Positions 32,595-42,305 of a stretch of 64,000 bases of DNA are shown here, in pieces; position 1 is the first letter of the stretch; every line of letters begins with the position of its first letter. The DNA comes from Leifsonia sp. 466MF. Its GTDB lineage: Bacteria; Actinomycetota; Actinomycetes; Actinomycetales; Microbacteriaceae. The position numbers and the translations under genes were made by a program. The notes under the pieces are model-generated. The model worked only from the letters and a program-made list of their open reading frames with translations. It was not told the origin of the DNA and made no database searches. Location of the stretch: the NCBI RefSeq assembly GCF_900100265.1, contig NZ_LT629696.1, positions 1 through 64,000 of the forward strand. Reading direction: 5' to 3'.

Positions 32595-35500
32595 GTGTCT
32601 GCACACCAGGATGGGCGCGGCCGCCGCCGCGAGGGACGAATCGCGCTGGGTTCGCCTTGGCGCTGGCTGGCCGCATTGGTCGCCGGAACGCTCGCGCTCG
32701 CCGCGGCGCTTGTCGGAGCGCCGGCCATGGCGGCGCCGGTCTACCAGATCGAAGCATCCTGGGCCGCAGGGACCCCGACGACCGTGAAGAGCGGCGACGT
32801 GGTCACCGGCGTCTGGCGCATCAACGTCAACGACGACGCCCCGGCGCCGTCGAACGACCCGGTGGACAACGTGACGGTCACGATCACGGCGCAGAACGGC
32901 CGCTACACGGCGGTCCCCTCGCTCTGTCTCACCACGGGCGTCACGCCCGCCTCCAGTATCTCCGCCGACGGGCACACCCTCGTCTGCAACGTCGGGACGC
33001 GCGACCAGGGCACCGCGGTGGTGATCCAGGCGCCCATCGTCGCCGACGGCGCGACCGGCGACCAGATCACCGCGGACGGCAGCATCGGCGGTCAGACCGC
33101 GTCGCTGAGCCCGATCGACATCACGAATCCGTTCGGGATGGACATCCGCTGGGGTGTCGGAACGCCCAACTTCTCCGTCGGTGACGGGGGCTACCTGGTC
33201 GACTACGAGTGGACGCTGAGCAAGGCGCTCGGAAGCGAGGCCGGTCCGCAGTCCATCACCTACAACCTGAACATCGCTTCGCCGCAGGGCTCGGCGGTTT
33301 CCGTCGACGCGAAGGCGTGCTCCCCGTTCACCGGTCCCGGCGCCGCGGACGGCCACCCCTGGTCCGGAGGAACCCACCCGGCGACTCAGCTCACCGTTCC
33401 GGCCGGAACCTGCACCATCACTCAGACCGGGGCGAACACGTTCCAGATGACGATCACGGGGATCGACTACTCTCCGGCGAACCCGCCGACGCTCGACTCC
33501 GCGGGCAACCGGCTCCCCGTCGACCAGGTGGCGCTGGCGTCCGGCTCCATCTGGATCCGCGTCAACACGGCCGCCTCCGGCTCGGTCGTTCTGAACTCCG
33601 ACGCTCCGACCTACACCTCGGTCACCGGTCAGACCGCGCAAGACGACCCGTCGAACAACGCGGAGTCCAAGGCGTGGACGACCCCCGGCCTGTACTCCTC
33701 CGGCTGGGGCCGCGGCTACACCAACTCCGGCGGAACCCAGTGGGATGACACCTATCGCGTGTCCGCAGGAACGACCGTCGGTCAGTACATGGACTCCGGG
33801 ATGCAGCTGCACACCGACCGCCCGGACGACCGCATCGTGGGTATGTGCACCGCCCTCGACACCCGGTATGTCACCTATGCGGGCTGGGGTTGGGCCCAGC
33901 CGGTGACGGACAACACGATCGGCGCAACGGCCGAGTACTACGTGGGCAACGACCCCACGGTCGACCCGAGCAGTGCCGCCTACGACCCGAACGCGTTCGA
34001 CTGCGGGTCCACGGGCGGTTGGACGACGGTCCAGCCGACCGACCTCACCACGGTCAAGGCCATGCGCATCACCGCTACCCAGGGCCAGTTCGAGCAGCTC
34101 TCCGCCCAGTCCAACGTCACCGCGGTCGTCTACCAGAAAATCAACGCGAACGTCCCGGCCGGGACCGACATCTGGTCGTTCTTCTCCGGCGTGGTGGATG
34201 TGCCTCTCAACAACTGGTGGAACGGAACGGGCTGCATCACGCCCACCGCGGGCTCGCGCTATCCCTGCACCACCGGCTTCCGCGACGTGCTCCGTGTCGT
34301 GACCGCCACGCCTGCCGTAGCCAAGTCGGCCGACCGCTCGGTCGTCAGCCCCGGTGACCCGGCCGTCTACACGCTGACCTACTCGGCGAACGGCGCCGGC
34401 GCCATCCCGGCGACCGTCGACGGTTACCAGCTGGTCGACACGCTGCCGGCGGGCGTCACCTACGTGCCCGGCACCGCATCCCCCGAGCCGGCGGTGTCGA
34501 CCAACGGCTCCGGCCAGCAGGTGCTGACGTGGACCCTGAACGGCGTCACCACGAACGCCGACCACGCCCTCACCTACCAGGCGGTCGCGGACAGCAGCGT
34601 GACGCCGGGTTCCGCCCTGGTCAACTCGGTCAGCGCCAGCTACGGCGGCATCACGAAGTCCGCCACCGCCCAGGTCACCGTCGCGACCGACGGCTACACG
34701 ACGGTGGTGAAGACCGCCGACGCTCCGTTCATCCCGAACGTGAACGGCGACGGCACGGGCACGGGTTCGTGGACGGTCACCGTGAAGTCGTACGACCCGG
34801 TCACCCAGCCGTTCACGGACACGATCGACATCCTCCCGTACAACGGCGATGGACGCGGCACTGCGTACACCGGTTCGTACGCTCTCACCTCGGTGAACGC
34901 CCCGCTCGGAGCGACCGTGTACTACACGACCGCCGACCCGACGACCCTGTCCGACGACCCGTCGGCTGCGCAGAACGGCGCTGCCCCGGGCGACCCGACC
35001 GGCAACACCGCGGGCTGGACGACGACCATGCCGGCGAACCCGACCGCGGTCCGCGTGATCGGCGGCAGCCTCGCGCCGGGAGCCACCCAGCAGTTCGGCG
35101 TCCACATCACGACGAACGGCGTGAAGGGCGGCGACACGCTCGTGAACCGGGCGCAGGCGATCGCGGGTCACACTGCACTCGTGATGCGCACCTCCGCGGC
35201 CATCAGCGTGGCGAACTACTACTCCGCGACCATCCTCAAGGAGGTGCAGGCGGCCGACGGCACCTGGCACGACGCCAACAGCTCGGTCGACTACCCCGCG
35301 TTCCACTACGGCGACACGGTCCACTACCGCGTCACCGTGACGAACACGGGTCAGGGCACGCTGACGAACGTCGACCTGACGGATGACAAGAGCCCGACGG
35401 CCGGTGCCTTCCACATCGCCTCGCTCGCGCCGGGCGCCTCCGAGTCGCACGAGTACGACCTGGTGCTCGACGAGACCCTCCCGGGCGGCGGGTTCGTCAA

Positions 35501-36482
35501 CACGGCCTGCGCCACCGCCGACACCCCAGCGGACTCGGGTATCGCTCCGACCATCCCCTGTGACCCGGCCGGCATCGACATCGCGGGCTACTCGGTCGTG
35601 AAGACCGCCGACCCTGCTCCCGGTTCGGTCGTGCACTCGGGTGACGTCATCCACTACACGGTGACCGTCACGCAACGCGGGCCGGTCCCGTCGGCGGCGT
35701 CCTTCACCGATGACCTCAGCAAGGTCGTCGACGACGCCACCTATAACGGCGACGTCGCGGCGGATGCGGGCACGGCGACCGTGACTGGCAGCTCGATCGC
35801 CTGGACCGGAACGCTGGGTGTCGGTGCGGTGGCGAAGATCACCTACTCGGTGACCGTGAAGGATGCGCGCTCGATGGGCGACGGCACGCTCGACAACGTC
35901 GTGACCTCCGACGGCTGCGCTCCCGCCTCCGACTGCGAGACGGTGCACCGGTTCGGCAGCTACACGTTCGCCAAGACGTCGGACCCGGCGTCCGGCCACG
36001 CGGTGAAGACCGGTGACCGCATCACCTACACCCTCACCATCGCCCAGTTCGGCGCGGCGCCGGTGACCGGCGGCAACGTCGTCGACGACCTCAGCAAGGT
36101 GCTCGACGATGCGACCTGGACCGGCGACCAGAGGGCGACATCGGGAACCGTGACCCGCGCGGGCTCGACCCTCACCTGGACCGGTGACCTCGCCGTCGGG
36201 CAGGTCGTCACCGTGACCTACTCGGTGGTGGTCACCGGAGACGGCGACAAGCAGATCGCCAACGTCGTCACCAGCCCCGACGGCGACGCGTTCTGCGTGC
36301 CCGCGCCGGACAAGAACCCGGACTGCGCCACCAGCCACCGCGTCGACGACCCGGCCGTGACGGCGGGCCTCGCCTCGACCGGTTCGACGATCGGCTGGGG
36401 TGTCGGCGGCCTGGCGGGCATCCTGTTCGCTGCCGGGGGAGCGCTGCTCTTCCTGCGCCGACGCCGCATCAGTAACACCTAG
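32595..36482 (+). CDS. Large DUF11-repeat cell-wall anchored protein
   Basis: 1295-residue secreted protein. GTG 32595 (AAGGGG before it) gives a basic start, a hydrophobic signal (WLAALVAGTLALAAALVGA) and cleavage near APAMAAP. The first 560 residues are unrecognised Thr/Asn-rich beta domains. From about residue 570 there are DUF11-type repeats (VAKSADRSVVSPGDPAVY, TVVKTADAPF, VVKTADPAPGSVVHSGD, FAKTSDPASGHAVKTGD). The last two repeats are close copies. LASTG, a hydrophobic segment and RRRRISNT form the sorting signal. Likely a stalk-like adhesin or envelope structural protein. Confidence 0.82.
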   Translation: MSAHQDGRGRRREGRIALGSPWRWLAALVAGTLALAAALVGAPAMAAPVYQIEASWAAGTPTTVKSGDVVTGVWRINVNDDAPAPSNDPVDNVTVTITAQNGRYTAVPSLCLTTGVTPASSISADGHTLVCNVGTRDQGTAVVIQAPIVADGATGDQITADGSIGGQTASLSPIDITNPFGMDIRWGVGTPNFSVGDGGYLVDYEWTLSKALGSEAGPQSITYNLNIASPQGSAVSVDAKACSPFTGPGAADGHPWSGGTHPATQLTVPAGTCTITQTGANTFQMTITGIDYSPANPPTLDSAGNRLPVDQVALASGSIWIRVNTAASGSVVLNSDAPTYTSVTGQTAQDDPSNNAESKAWTTPGLYSSGWGRGYTNSGGTQWDDTYRVSAGTTVGQYMDSGMQLHTDRPDDRIVGMCTALDTRYVTYAGWGWAQPVTDNTIGATAEYYVGNDPTVDPSSAAYDPNAFDCGSTGGWTTVQPTDLTTVKAMRITATQGQFEQLSAQSNVTAVVYQKINANVPAGTDIWSFFSGVVDVPLNNWWNGTGCITPTAGSRYPCTTGFRDVLRVVTATPAVAKSADRSVVSPGDPAVYTLTYSANGAGAIPATVDGYQLVDTLPAGVTYVPGTASPEPAVSTNGSGQQVLTWTLNGVTTNADHALTYQAVADSSVTPGSALVNSVSASYGGITKSATAQVTVATDGYTTVVKTADAPFIPNVNGDGTGTGSWTVTVKSYDPVTQPFTDTIDILPYNGDGRGTAYTGSYALTSVNAPLGATVYYTTADPTTLSDDPSAAQNGAAPGDPTGNTAGWTTTMPANPTAVRVIGGSLAPGATQQFGVHITTNGVKGGDTLVNRAQAIAGHTALVMRTSAAISVANYYSATILKEVQAADGTWHDANSSVDYPAFHYGDTVHYRVTVTNTGQGTLTNVDLTDDKSPTAGAFHIASLAPGASESHEYDLVLDETLPGGGFVNTACATADTPADSGIAPTIPCDPAGIDIAGYSVVKTADPAPGSVVHSGDVIHYTVTVTQRGPVPSAASFTDDLSKVVDDATYNGDVAADAGTATVTGSSIAWTGTLGVGAVAKITYSVTVKDARSMGDGTLDNVVTSDGCAPASDCETVHRFGSYTFAKTSDPASGHAVKTGDRITYTLTIAQFGAAPVTGGNVVDDLSKVLDDATWTGDQRATSGTVTRAGSTLTWTGDLAVGQVVTVTYSVVVTGDGDKQIANVVTSPDGDAFCVPAPDKNPDCATSHRVDDPAVTAGLASTGSTIGWGVGGLAGILFAAGGALLFLRRRRISNT

Positions 36483-36492
36483 CACCCATCAC

Positions 36493-36529
36493 CACGAAGG
36501 CCGCCGGGCGTCGCTCGGCGGCCTTCGTG
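36493..36529. terminator. Bidirectional hairpin terminator
   Basis: CACGAAGGCCGCCG (36493-36506) pairs perfectly over 14 bp with CGGCGGCCTTCGTG (36516-36529) around a 9-nt loop. It sits 10 bp after the surface-protein stop and 34 bp from the end of the convergent methyltransferase gene. No U-run, as usual in this GC-rich group. Confidence 0.8.
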
Positions 36530-36562
36530 CTGCGCCGGGTCCGATGTCGGGTCGGGTCGCGT

Positions 36563-37363
36563 TCAGGCGGCCCAGGCGCGGAACAGGATCGTCTGCACCG
36601 GGATGGTCGTCGGCGCGGGCCCGTACTCCGCCGCAAGCCGTTCCTCCACCGCGCGGATGAGCGCATCCACGTCTCCGGATCGCGACCGCACCTGATCGGA
36701 GACCGGGTTGCCGCGGATCAGGCCGTCCGCGAAGTCCGACCACGAGGCCACGGGCGCGTCGTGCGGCAGCACGTCGATGCGGAGCGTACTGAACCCGCTG
36801 TCCTGCGCCAGCCTCCGCAGCCGCTCGACGTCGCTCATCCCGAACGGCACCCGGTAGAACGGCGGAGGGTCGTCGGGGAACGTCTCCGTCAGCAGCGCGT
36901 CGACAAGCCCGGCGAACCGGTTGCGGTCGTGGCTGTCCCACACGCTGAACACGTACACGCCGCCGTCGGCGAGCACGCGCCGCGCCTCCCGGAATCCCGC
37001 GCCGACATCCGGCAGGAACATGATGCCGAACTGGCACGCCACCGCGTCGAAGCTCGCGTCCTCGAACGGCAGCGCCTGAGCATCCGCGACCTGGATGCGC
37101 GTCTCGGCGGGCACCTTGCCGGCGGCCCGCTGCAGCATCGCCTCGTTCAGGTCGGTGATGACGAGGTCCGCCCCGGGATTGTGCGCGACGATCCCGGCCG
37201 ACGAGATCCCGGTCCCCGCGGCCACCTCGAGGATGCGTTCGGGCGCCGTCGACGCCACAGCCTCACCCAACACATCGGCGTAATGGCGGAAGAGAACGGG
37301 GCCGAGCTCCGAGTCGTAGAACTCGGGAATGGACCCCTGGAATCGCGCGGCGTCGTCGTCCAC
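36563..37363 (-). CDS. Class I SAM-dependent methyltransferase
   Basis: 266 residues. SAM-binding motif I is ERILEVAAGTGISS, the acidic end of beta-2 is DLVITDLNEAML, and post-I/II are VADAQALPFEDASFDAVACQFGIMF and FREARRVLADGG. UbiE/Methyltransf_11 type. GTG start. Substrate cannot be told; there is no biosynthetic cluster around it. Confidence 0.82.
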   Translation of the reverse strand: MDDDAARFQGSIPEFYDSELGPVLFRHYADVLGEAVASTAPERILEVAAGTGISSAGIVAHNPGADLVITDLNEAMLQRAAGKVPAETRIQVADAQALPFEDASFDAVACQFGIMFLPDVGAGFREARRVLADGGVYVFSVWDSHDRNRFAGLVDALLTETFPDDPPPFYRVPFGMSDVERLRRLAQDSGFSTLRIDVLPHDAPVASWSDFADGLIRGNPVSDQVRSRSGDVDALIRAVEERLAAEYGPAPTTIPVQTILFRAWAA

Positions 37364-37413
37364 GGTGGAAGGGTACCGCCGTGAGTGCGGTTCGTGGAGG
37401 GCGGGTTGCGGCC

Positions 37414-38025
37414 TTACTCGCAGGCCACTCCGTCGCCGTCACGGTCCAGTTTGCGGGAGTAGCCCGGCTGACCGGCGTAAAGCGGAGCCTTGCCTGCCGC
37501 GCGGACGGCCGTGCAGTTCGGGTAGTCCACGCTCGGTGCCGGTGCCGGTGCCGGTGCAGGCGGGGCCGGAGCTGGTGCCGGTGGAGCCGGCGCGGGCGCT
37601 GGCGCGACGGGTGCGGGTGCCGGTGCAACAGGAGCCGGTGCCGGAGTTGGTGGGGTTGCTGTGGTGGTCGGCGTGGGCGTTCCCGTCTGCCTCCCGGAGG
37701 TCCCCTTGGTGACGGTGAGCTTCACCGTTCCCCCACGCTTGATGCTCGCGCCGGCTTTCGGCGAGGATTTCGTGACGGTCCAGTTGCTCTTCACGATCAC
37801 GAACTTCGACCACTTCCACTTCAGTCCGACCGCCTTGAGCGCCTTGCTCGCGGCTGCGCCGTCGAGACCGACGACTTTCGGGACGACGACCTTCTTGGCC
37901 GCAGCGACGGGCACGGTGATGACGGTTTCGGTCGGAGCGGCCGTCGCGGGCACCGGCCCGGTCAGCAGCGAGCCGATGACGGCTCCCGCGAGCACGACGG
38001 TGGAGAGTAGCGTTCGATTGCGCAT
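37414..38025 (-). CDS. PASTA and excalibur domain secreted protein
   Basis: 203-residue exported protein. Signal peptide (about 1-29), one PASTA domain ([20 protein letters not shown] to VKLTVTKG, about 48-108), an Ala/Pro linker of about 45 residues, and a C-terminal excalibur motif [21 protein letters not shown]...[10 protein letters not shown] that binds Ca2+ through the DxDxDG loop. PASTA domains recognise peptidoglycan or muropeptides. GAGGA precedes the ATG. Likely a calcium-dependent wall-associated protein. Confidence 0.85.
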   Translation of the reverse strand: MRNRTLLSTVVLAGAVIGSLLTGPVPATAAPTETVITVPVAAAKKVVVPKVVGLDGAAASKALKAVGLKWKWSKFVIVKSNWTVTKSSPKAGASIKRGGTVKLTVTKGTSGRQTGTPTPTTTATPPTPAPAPVAPAPAPVAPAPAPAPPAPAPAPPAPAPAPAPSVDYPNCTAVRAAGKAPLYAGQPGYSRKLDRDGDGVACE

Positions 38026-38137
38026 GAGAGTTCCTCGAAGATTCGGGTGATCGCCTCAGTCTTGCGGCAGTGGCCGTGGGGCGGCAGACCCGCATACGAG
38101 GGGTGGTCGAGCGGTCGCGGCCGGTATGCTCCGGACC

Positions 38138-38563
38138 ATGCGAAGTCGGGGGGCACGCGCCGTTGCCGTGATGCTGATTGTTGCCGGCGCGCTGGCGACT
38201 GCGGGGTGCTCCGGCTCGGGGGTTCCCCGCTACGCGTCGTGCCTTCCCGCCCGCATGAACGTGGATCCTGCGATCGTCGCGCCGGGTGACGTCGTGACCG
38301 TCTCCGCCGATCCGCCCGAGTGCGATCTGAACTATGAGCCCGGCCACCAGTACATCATTCGGCTGCGGGCCGTCGGGGTGAGTTCGCCGCCGATCAGGGC
38401 GGATGTGGATCGGGACGGGCGCTTCTCGACGGCACTCCCCATCCCCGCCGACTTCCCATTGGGGCCGGCGACCGTCGACGTCACGGGAAGCCCGTACGAC
38501 GAGTGCGGCAAGAGCGGCTCTGGCTCGTGCGCGGGGTACACAGTGGCCGTCGAGGTGAGGTGA
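38138..38563 (+). CDS. Putative lipoprotein
   Basis: 141 residues. A basic start and hydrophobic helix (AVAVMLIVAGALATAG) end at Cys24 in ATAGCSGSG, a loose lipobox. The mature domain is Pro/Asp-rich with five further cysteines (ASC, PEC, DEC, GSC) suggesting disulfides and an Ig-like fold (VAPGDVVTVSADP, PLGPATVDVTG). Family unknown. An in-frame ATG at 38126 is an alternative start; neither has a strong ribosome binding site. Confidence 0.6.
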   Translation: MRSRGARAVAVMLIVAGALATAGCSGSGVPRYASCLPARMNVDPAIVAPGDVVTVSADPPECDLNYEPGHQYIIRLRAVGVSSPPIRADVDRDGRFSTALPIPADFPLGPATVDVTGSPYDECGKSGSGSCAGYTVAVEVR

Positions 38564-38574
38564 CGGCGGCGCAT

Positions 38575-38666
38575 ACACGCCCCGCCGCCTCCGCCGCCTC
38601 CGCCGCCCCCGCCGCCGCCGGAGAAGCTGCCGCCGCCGGTGCGGTTCGTGGAGGGCTGGTTGCGGC
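38575..38666 (-). pseudogene. Relic of a DUF2207-type C-terminus
   Basis: On the minus strand, one frame reads NRTGGGSFSGGGGGGGGGG, nearly the ending of the intact DUF2207 protein at 39676 (GTGGGGFSGGGGGGGGGG). There is no upstream coding sequence; it begins right after the stop of the dehydrogenase gene. It looks like the last 30 codons of a duplicated gene whose body has been lost. Confidence 0.4.
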
Positions 38667-39554
38667 TCAGCGGAGGTCGCGCCCGGCCGTCTCTTCGATG
38701 AGCCGCACACCGAGGAGTTCGCCGAGGACCGGCCCGAAGCGGGCGAGCGCATGACGATGAACATCCGTCGACGCATCCAGCACGGGCGACGAGACCGAGG
38801 CCGCTCCGGCGAGCGCCGTCACCGCGTCGAGCTCTTCGACGACACGGTCGATGCCGAAGGTCGTCAGGTAGTCGCCCCGGAACACCGCAGGCAGATGCTC
38901 CGCCAGCGCCGTGCTACTGCCCGCGCTGTCGGCGAGGAGCGCGTGCAGGTGCTGAGGCGCGAGACCATGGCCGGCGCCGATCAGCAGCGCTTCTCCGGCC
39001 GCCACGGCGTTGGCGAACCATAGGGCGTTCGCGAGAAGTTTCACGACGACACCGTCACTGGGGCGCGGGCCGCACAAGCGGATCCCGCCGTCCGCCGACA
39101 GCCGGTTCAGGATGGGCGTGGCACGGCCCACCGCGTCGGGCGCCCCGCCGACGTAGAACGTCAGAGTGCCCCCGGCGGCATCGGTGGGGCCTCCGCCCAT
39201 CGGGGCGGCGACGACCTCGATGCCCCGCTCGGCCGCCGTCTCTGCGAGAGCCGACGTCCTGCCCGGATCCCCCGAAGTGAGATCGACCCAGACCGCTCCG
39301 CTGTCGAGTGCCGGGAGCGCCTCGCGCATGACCGCGTCCGTCTCGCTCGGTCCCGGGAGCACGGTGACGAGCACGTCGCTCGACCGGACGATCGCCGTGA
39401 TCGACTCCATCCAGGTGGCGCCCGCATGTTCTACGGCTTCGCGCCGGGTGGGATCGATGTCGAACGCCGCAACGGGACCCAGCGCCGTGAGCCGGGCGGC
39501 AATGCCCGAGCCCATCCGGCCGATCCCGACGATGCCGATGCGCTGTTCGTTCAT
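38667..39554 (-). CDS. 6-phosphogluconate/3-hydroxyisobutyrate dehydrogenase family protein
   Basis: 295 residues of the beta-hydroxyacid dehydrogenase family. NAD(P) motif IGIVGIGRMGSGIAARL; substrate signature VDLTSGDPGRTSALAE; the catalytic lysine lies in DGVVVKLLANALWFANA, the family's GxxxKxxxN. A helical C-terminal domain follows. Reduces or oxidises a small beta-hydroxy acid or acts as an imine reductase. AAAGGTGA precedes the ATG. It stands alone between unrelated genes. Confidence 0.83.
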   Translation of the reverse strand: MNEQRIGIVGIGRMGSGIAARLTALGPVAAFDIDPTRREAVEHAGATWMESITAIVRSSDVLVTVLPGPSETDAVMREALPALDSGAVWVDLTSGDPGRTSALAETAAERGIEVVAAPMGGGPTDAAGGTLTFYVGGAPDAVGRATPILNRLSADGGIRLCGPRPSDGVVVKLLANALWFANAVAAGEALLIGAGHGLAPQHLHALLADSAGSSTALAEHLPAVFRGDYLTTFGIDRVVEELDAVTALAGAASVSSPVLDASTDVHRHALARFGPVLGELLGVRLIEETAGRDLR

Positions 39555-39675
39555 CGAGTCACCTTTCTGTCGCACGCATCGGCCGGTGCGCCGATCCCGT
39601 CGCGCGTCGCCGTTGCAGCAGTGTCGCACACCGCTCGTCGTCGTCCGGTCGAGGCGAAATGAGAGCCGCGGGTCT

Positions 39676-41547
39676 TTAGACGCCCCCGCCGCCTCCGCCA
39701 CCCCCACCGCCGCCGGAGAACCCGCCGCCACCGGTTCCGCCGGACGACGAGCTGCTCGCGATGGTCGTGCTGGAGGAGATCCCGCTGACCATCTGGGAGA
39801 GCACGGCCGCGTTGAATGCGGTCTGACCGGCGTACCAGGTCGGGCTCTCTCCGGTCTCCTCGTAGAACCGTCCGAGCTCGGCGAGCCACTTCTTCTCCTC
39901 GCCGAACAGCACGGCCCAGGGGAGGAGGCGCTCGGTGAGGCTGAGCATCTCCCGCGGATCGTTCACAGCGACGGGCACGCGCTCCGCCCCCTGCGGTGAC
40001 TGCAGGTAGCGGATGCGGTCGGCCTCGGCGAGGTGCACGTACACCTTGAGGCCTTCCACGTACTCGCGGAGGGTGCTGCCGGTGGTGCTCAGGGGCGAGT
40101 GCGACAGCAGGATGGCGGTGACGATGAGGAGCAGGATGGCACCGATGATGATGCCGACGGGGAGCGCGCCTCCGAAGACGCCCGCGAGACACAGCACCGC
40201 GCCGACGATGGCGAGGAGGGTGGCGCCCAACGCAGTGAAGAACACCGCGCGGACCGCCCCGCGTGGTCCCGTCCTCCGGTAGCCGTAGCGGGTGGCGTCC
40301 TTGTGCACGCGCTTCAGCAGTGCGGCGATGGCGCGGGCGACACGCGAGTTGGACGAGCCGAGCTCGAGGGTCGTTCCGGGCGCGGGCGACGTGCCGAAGA
40401 GGGCCTGAAGGAACTGGAGCTCGTCGGCGGTCGGGTTCGGTTCGCGCAACGCCTGGCGACCGGTCGCCTGGGTGGAGACGAACTCCAGCGTGTACGTGGA
40501 GCGGCCGAAGAATCCCGTGCTCTGCAACACGCGCACCCGCCCGGAGACCGCGAGGTCGAGCGTCTGCGCGGCGACGACCTTCTTGCCGCCGCCGGCGATG
40601 TCCGCCGCGAGGAGGAGCCCCTCCTTCGGCGGAACGTACTCGGGGATGATCGTGCCGCGTCCGGGAGCGTCGCGCAGGAGTCGCACGCGCACGACGATCG
40701 CGCCGATGAGGGCGAGGATGCCGAGCAGCAGGCCGGCCACGGCCGCGAAGCCCCAGCCGGTGTCGAACAGTCCGTCGGCGCGCGCCGTGAACGTGCCCGC
40801 CGCGAACCCGATGGCGAACGTGAGGTTCTCGTGCGGACCGAGCGTGTCGGCGGTGAAGCGGAACCCGTCGTCGATGCGCTCGACCGCCGCCGGATCCGTG
40901 GACCCCTGGGCGCCGCGGTACGCGGATGGGTCGCCCTTCAGCGCCGCGGCCAGGTCGGGCGCGAGGTGCACAGTCGCCGTCACGCGGTCGAACGGTTGCG
41001 CCCACGCCGTGCCGTTCGTGTCCCAATACAGTTCGTCGTCGCCGGTGTCGCCGAAGTAGCGCGTGACGTTCGTCTGCCGGTAGGTGATGACGTAGGTCTG
41101 ATCGCCGTGCACGTAGTCTTTCGCCGCGATCGTCAGCGAGAGGATGCCGTCTTCGGAATCGCTCGTGTACGGACGCGGCGTCCCGTTCTGGTCGGTGACG
41201 GACACGACCTCCAGGTCGGTCGGGTGGCCGTCGTAGTCCTCGACCAGTTCGCGCCGGATGCCGTGGTTCTGGTCCGTCTCGGGGAACCGGGCCACCAGCG
41301 TCTCCACGGTGGTGAGCGTCGAGTGCCCCTCCGCGTCGCGGCCCAGCCGGTAGTCGCCGTCGAAGCTCGCGAACGTGAAGTCGTCGACCCCGGCGGGGGC
41401 GATGGTGCCGACGGCCGTGCGGGCGTCGGCGCTCGCACTCACGGGACTCCCTGCGAGGATGAGTGAGCTCACTGCCACGGCGAGCGTCGTCGCGATGAGT
41501 CGCCCGGCCCATCCCAACGGCCGTCGGCTTCGAGCGCGGACCCTCAT
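39676..41547 (-). CDS. DUF2207 membrane protein with Gly-rich tail
   Basis: 623 residues. Signal/anchor (about 12-35), an extracytoplasmic DUF2207 beta domain (about 40-250), a membrane segment (about 256-278), a cytoplasmic region with PPKEGLLLAADIAGGGKKVVAA, two more membrane helices (about 420-470), and the tail GGTGGGGFSGGGGGGGGGGGV. This domain order is the family norm. Function unknown; the Gly-rich end may be secreted or intracellular low-complexity. GAGGAAG precedes the ATG. Confidence 0.8.
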   Translation of the reverse strand: MRVRARSRRPLGWAGRLIATTLAVAVSSLILAGSPVSASADARTAVGTIAPAGVDDFTFASFDGDYRLGRDAEGHSTLTTVETLVARFPETDQNHGIRRELVEDYDGHPTDLEVVSVTDQNGTPRPYTSDSEDGILSLTIAAKDYVHGDQTYVITYRQTNVTRYFGDTGDDELYWDTNGTAWAQPFDRVTATVHLAPDLAAALKGDPSAYRGAQGSTDPAAVERIDDGFRFTADTLGPHENLTFAIGFAAGTFTARADGLFDTGWGFAAVAGLLLGILALIGAIVVRVRLLRDAPGRGTIIPEYVPPKEGLLLAADIAGGGKKVVAAQTLDLAVSGRVRVLQSTGFFGRSTYTLEFVSTQATGRQALREPNPTADELQFLQALFGTSPAPGTTLELGSSNSRVARAIAALLKRVHKDATRYGYRRTGPRGAVRAVFFTALGATLLAIVGAVLCLAGVFGGALPVGIIIGAILLLIVTAILLSHSPLSTTGSTLREYVEGLKVYVHLAEADRIRYLQSPQGAERVPVAVNDPREMLSLTERLLPWAVLFGEEKKWLAELGRFYEETGESPTWYAGQTAFNAAVLSQMVSGISSSTTIASSSSSGGTGGGGFSGGGGGGGGGGGV

Positions 41548-41695
41548 CTTCCTCGCCGTCCTCCGCCCCCGGCGGTTCGCGTGGGCCGCTGGCCCTCCCG
41601 GCGGCACGCGTCCCATCCTGACACGGCTGCGTCCGTCGCGGTCGGTCACGCCCGCGAGACCGCCATCGTCTCGCCTGATCCGCGAGCCCCGCACC

Positions 41696-41747
41696 GTAAC
41701 CACTCAAATCGGTTGCAGCGCACGAAGTCACCAGTTAGGGTGGTTAC
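41696..41747. promoter_or_regulatory. Two CGNR-type operators over a leaderless promoter
   Basis: Site 1 is GTAACCACTCAAATCGG then TTGC (41696-41716). Site 2, read on the minus strand, is GTAACCACCCTAACTGG then TGAC (41727-41747). Both fit RTAACC-NN-YCWAA-NYR-GTTAY, as do two sites before the VOC gene at 44537. A TAGGGT -10 at 41736-41741 lies 6 nt before the ATG, inside site 2, so a bound protein would block it. Confidence 0.65.
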
Positions 41748-42302
41748 ATGCACGCCTTCCCCTGCGGTACGTCCGCTCTCGATTTCGTCGGCACCCTGCG
41801 CGCTCGGCGCAACGACGTACCGACGGAGAAGCTGGGCTCGCCGGAGGCGCTCGATGCGTGGTTTCTCGAGGCCGGCCTGATGGATCGGTCCCCTCGCGCC
41901 ACCACCGCCGACCTCGAGAAGGCGGTCGAGCTCCGCGAGGCCGTGTACCGCGTCGTGCACGCCCGCATGATGGGCGCGCCTCTTGCGGAGGACGACCTCC
42001 GCGTGCTCAACTCCCACGCCGCCGGGCGCCCGATCACCCTCCAGCTCGACGAGAGCGGCACGATCGATCGTGCGGCGGAGATCGCGGAGGGGCTGTCGCA
42101 GATCGCTCGGCAGACCGTCGAGATCGTCGGCGGAACCGAGGGTGACGTGCTCCGCGAGTGCGGCCGCCCCGAGTGCACGCAGGTCTACCTCGACCACTCC
42201 CGCGGCCACCGTCGGGAGTGGTGCTCGATGAAGACCTGCGGCAACCGGATGAAGGCGACCGCGTTCCGCGCCCGGCAGAAGCAGCCCGCCGCGACGGCGT
42301 GA
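41748..42302 (+). CDS. CGNR zinc-finger regulator (ABATE domain)
   Basis: 184-residue protein. The ABATE N-terminal domain (ALDFVGTLRARR, LRVLNSHAAGRPIT) precedes a CGNR zinc finger: ECGRPECTQVYLDHSRGHRREWCSMKTCGNRMKA, with four zinc-ligand cysteines (ECGRPEC and WCSMKTC) and the naming CGNR. Such proteins are putative transcription factors with few characterised members. Two operator-like repeats overlap its own promoter and recur upstream of the VOC gene at 44074, suggesting autorepression and one further target. The message is probably leaderless. Confidence 0.83.
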   Translation: MHAFPCGTSALDFVGTLRARRNDVPTEKLGSPEALDAWFLEAGLMDRSPRATTADLEKAVELREAVYRVVHARMMGAPLAEDDLRVLNSHAAGRPITLQLDESGTIDRAAEIAEGLSQIARQTVEIVGGTEGDVLRECGRPECTQVYLDHSRGHRREWCSMKTCGNRMKATAFRARQKQPAATA

Positions 42303-42305
42303 CGC

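Noticed and set aside
37520..37660. Tandem GGTGCC/GGAGCC-like repeats that look like a microsatellite or CRISPR-like array
   Set aside because: They encode the Ala-Pro linker of the PASTA/excalibur protein on the minus strand; unit lengths are irregular and there are no spacers.
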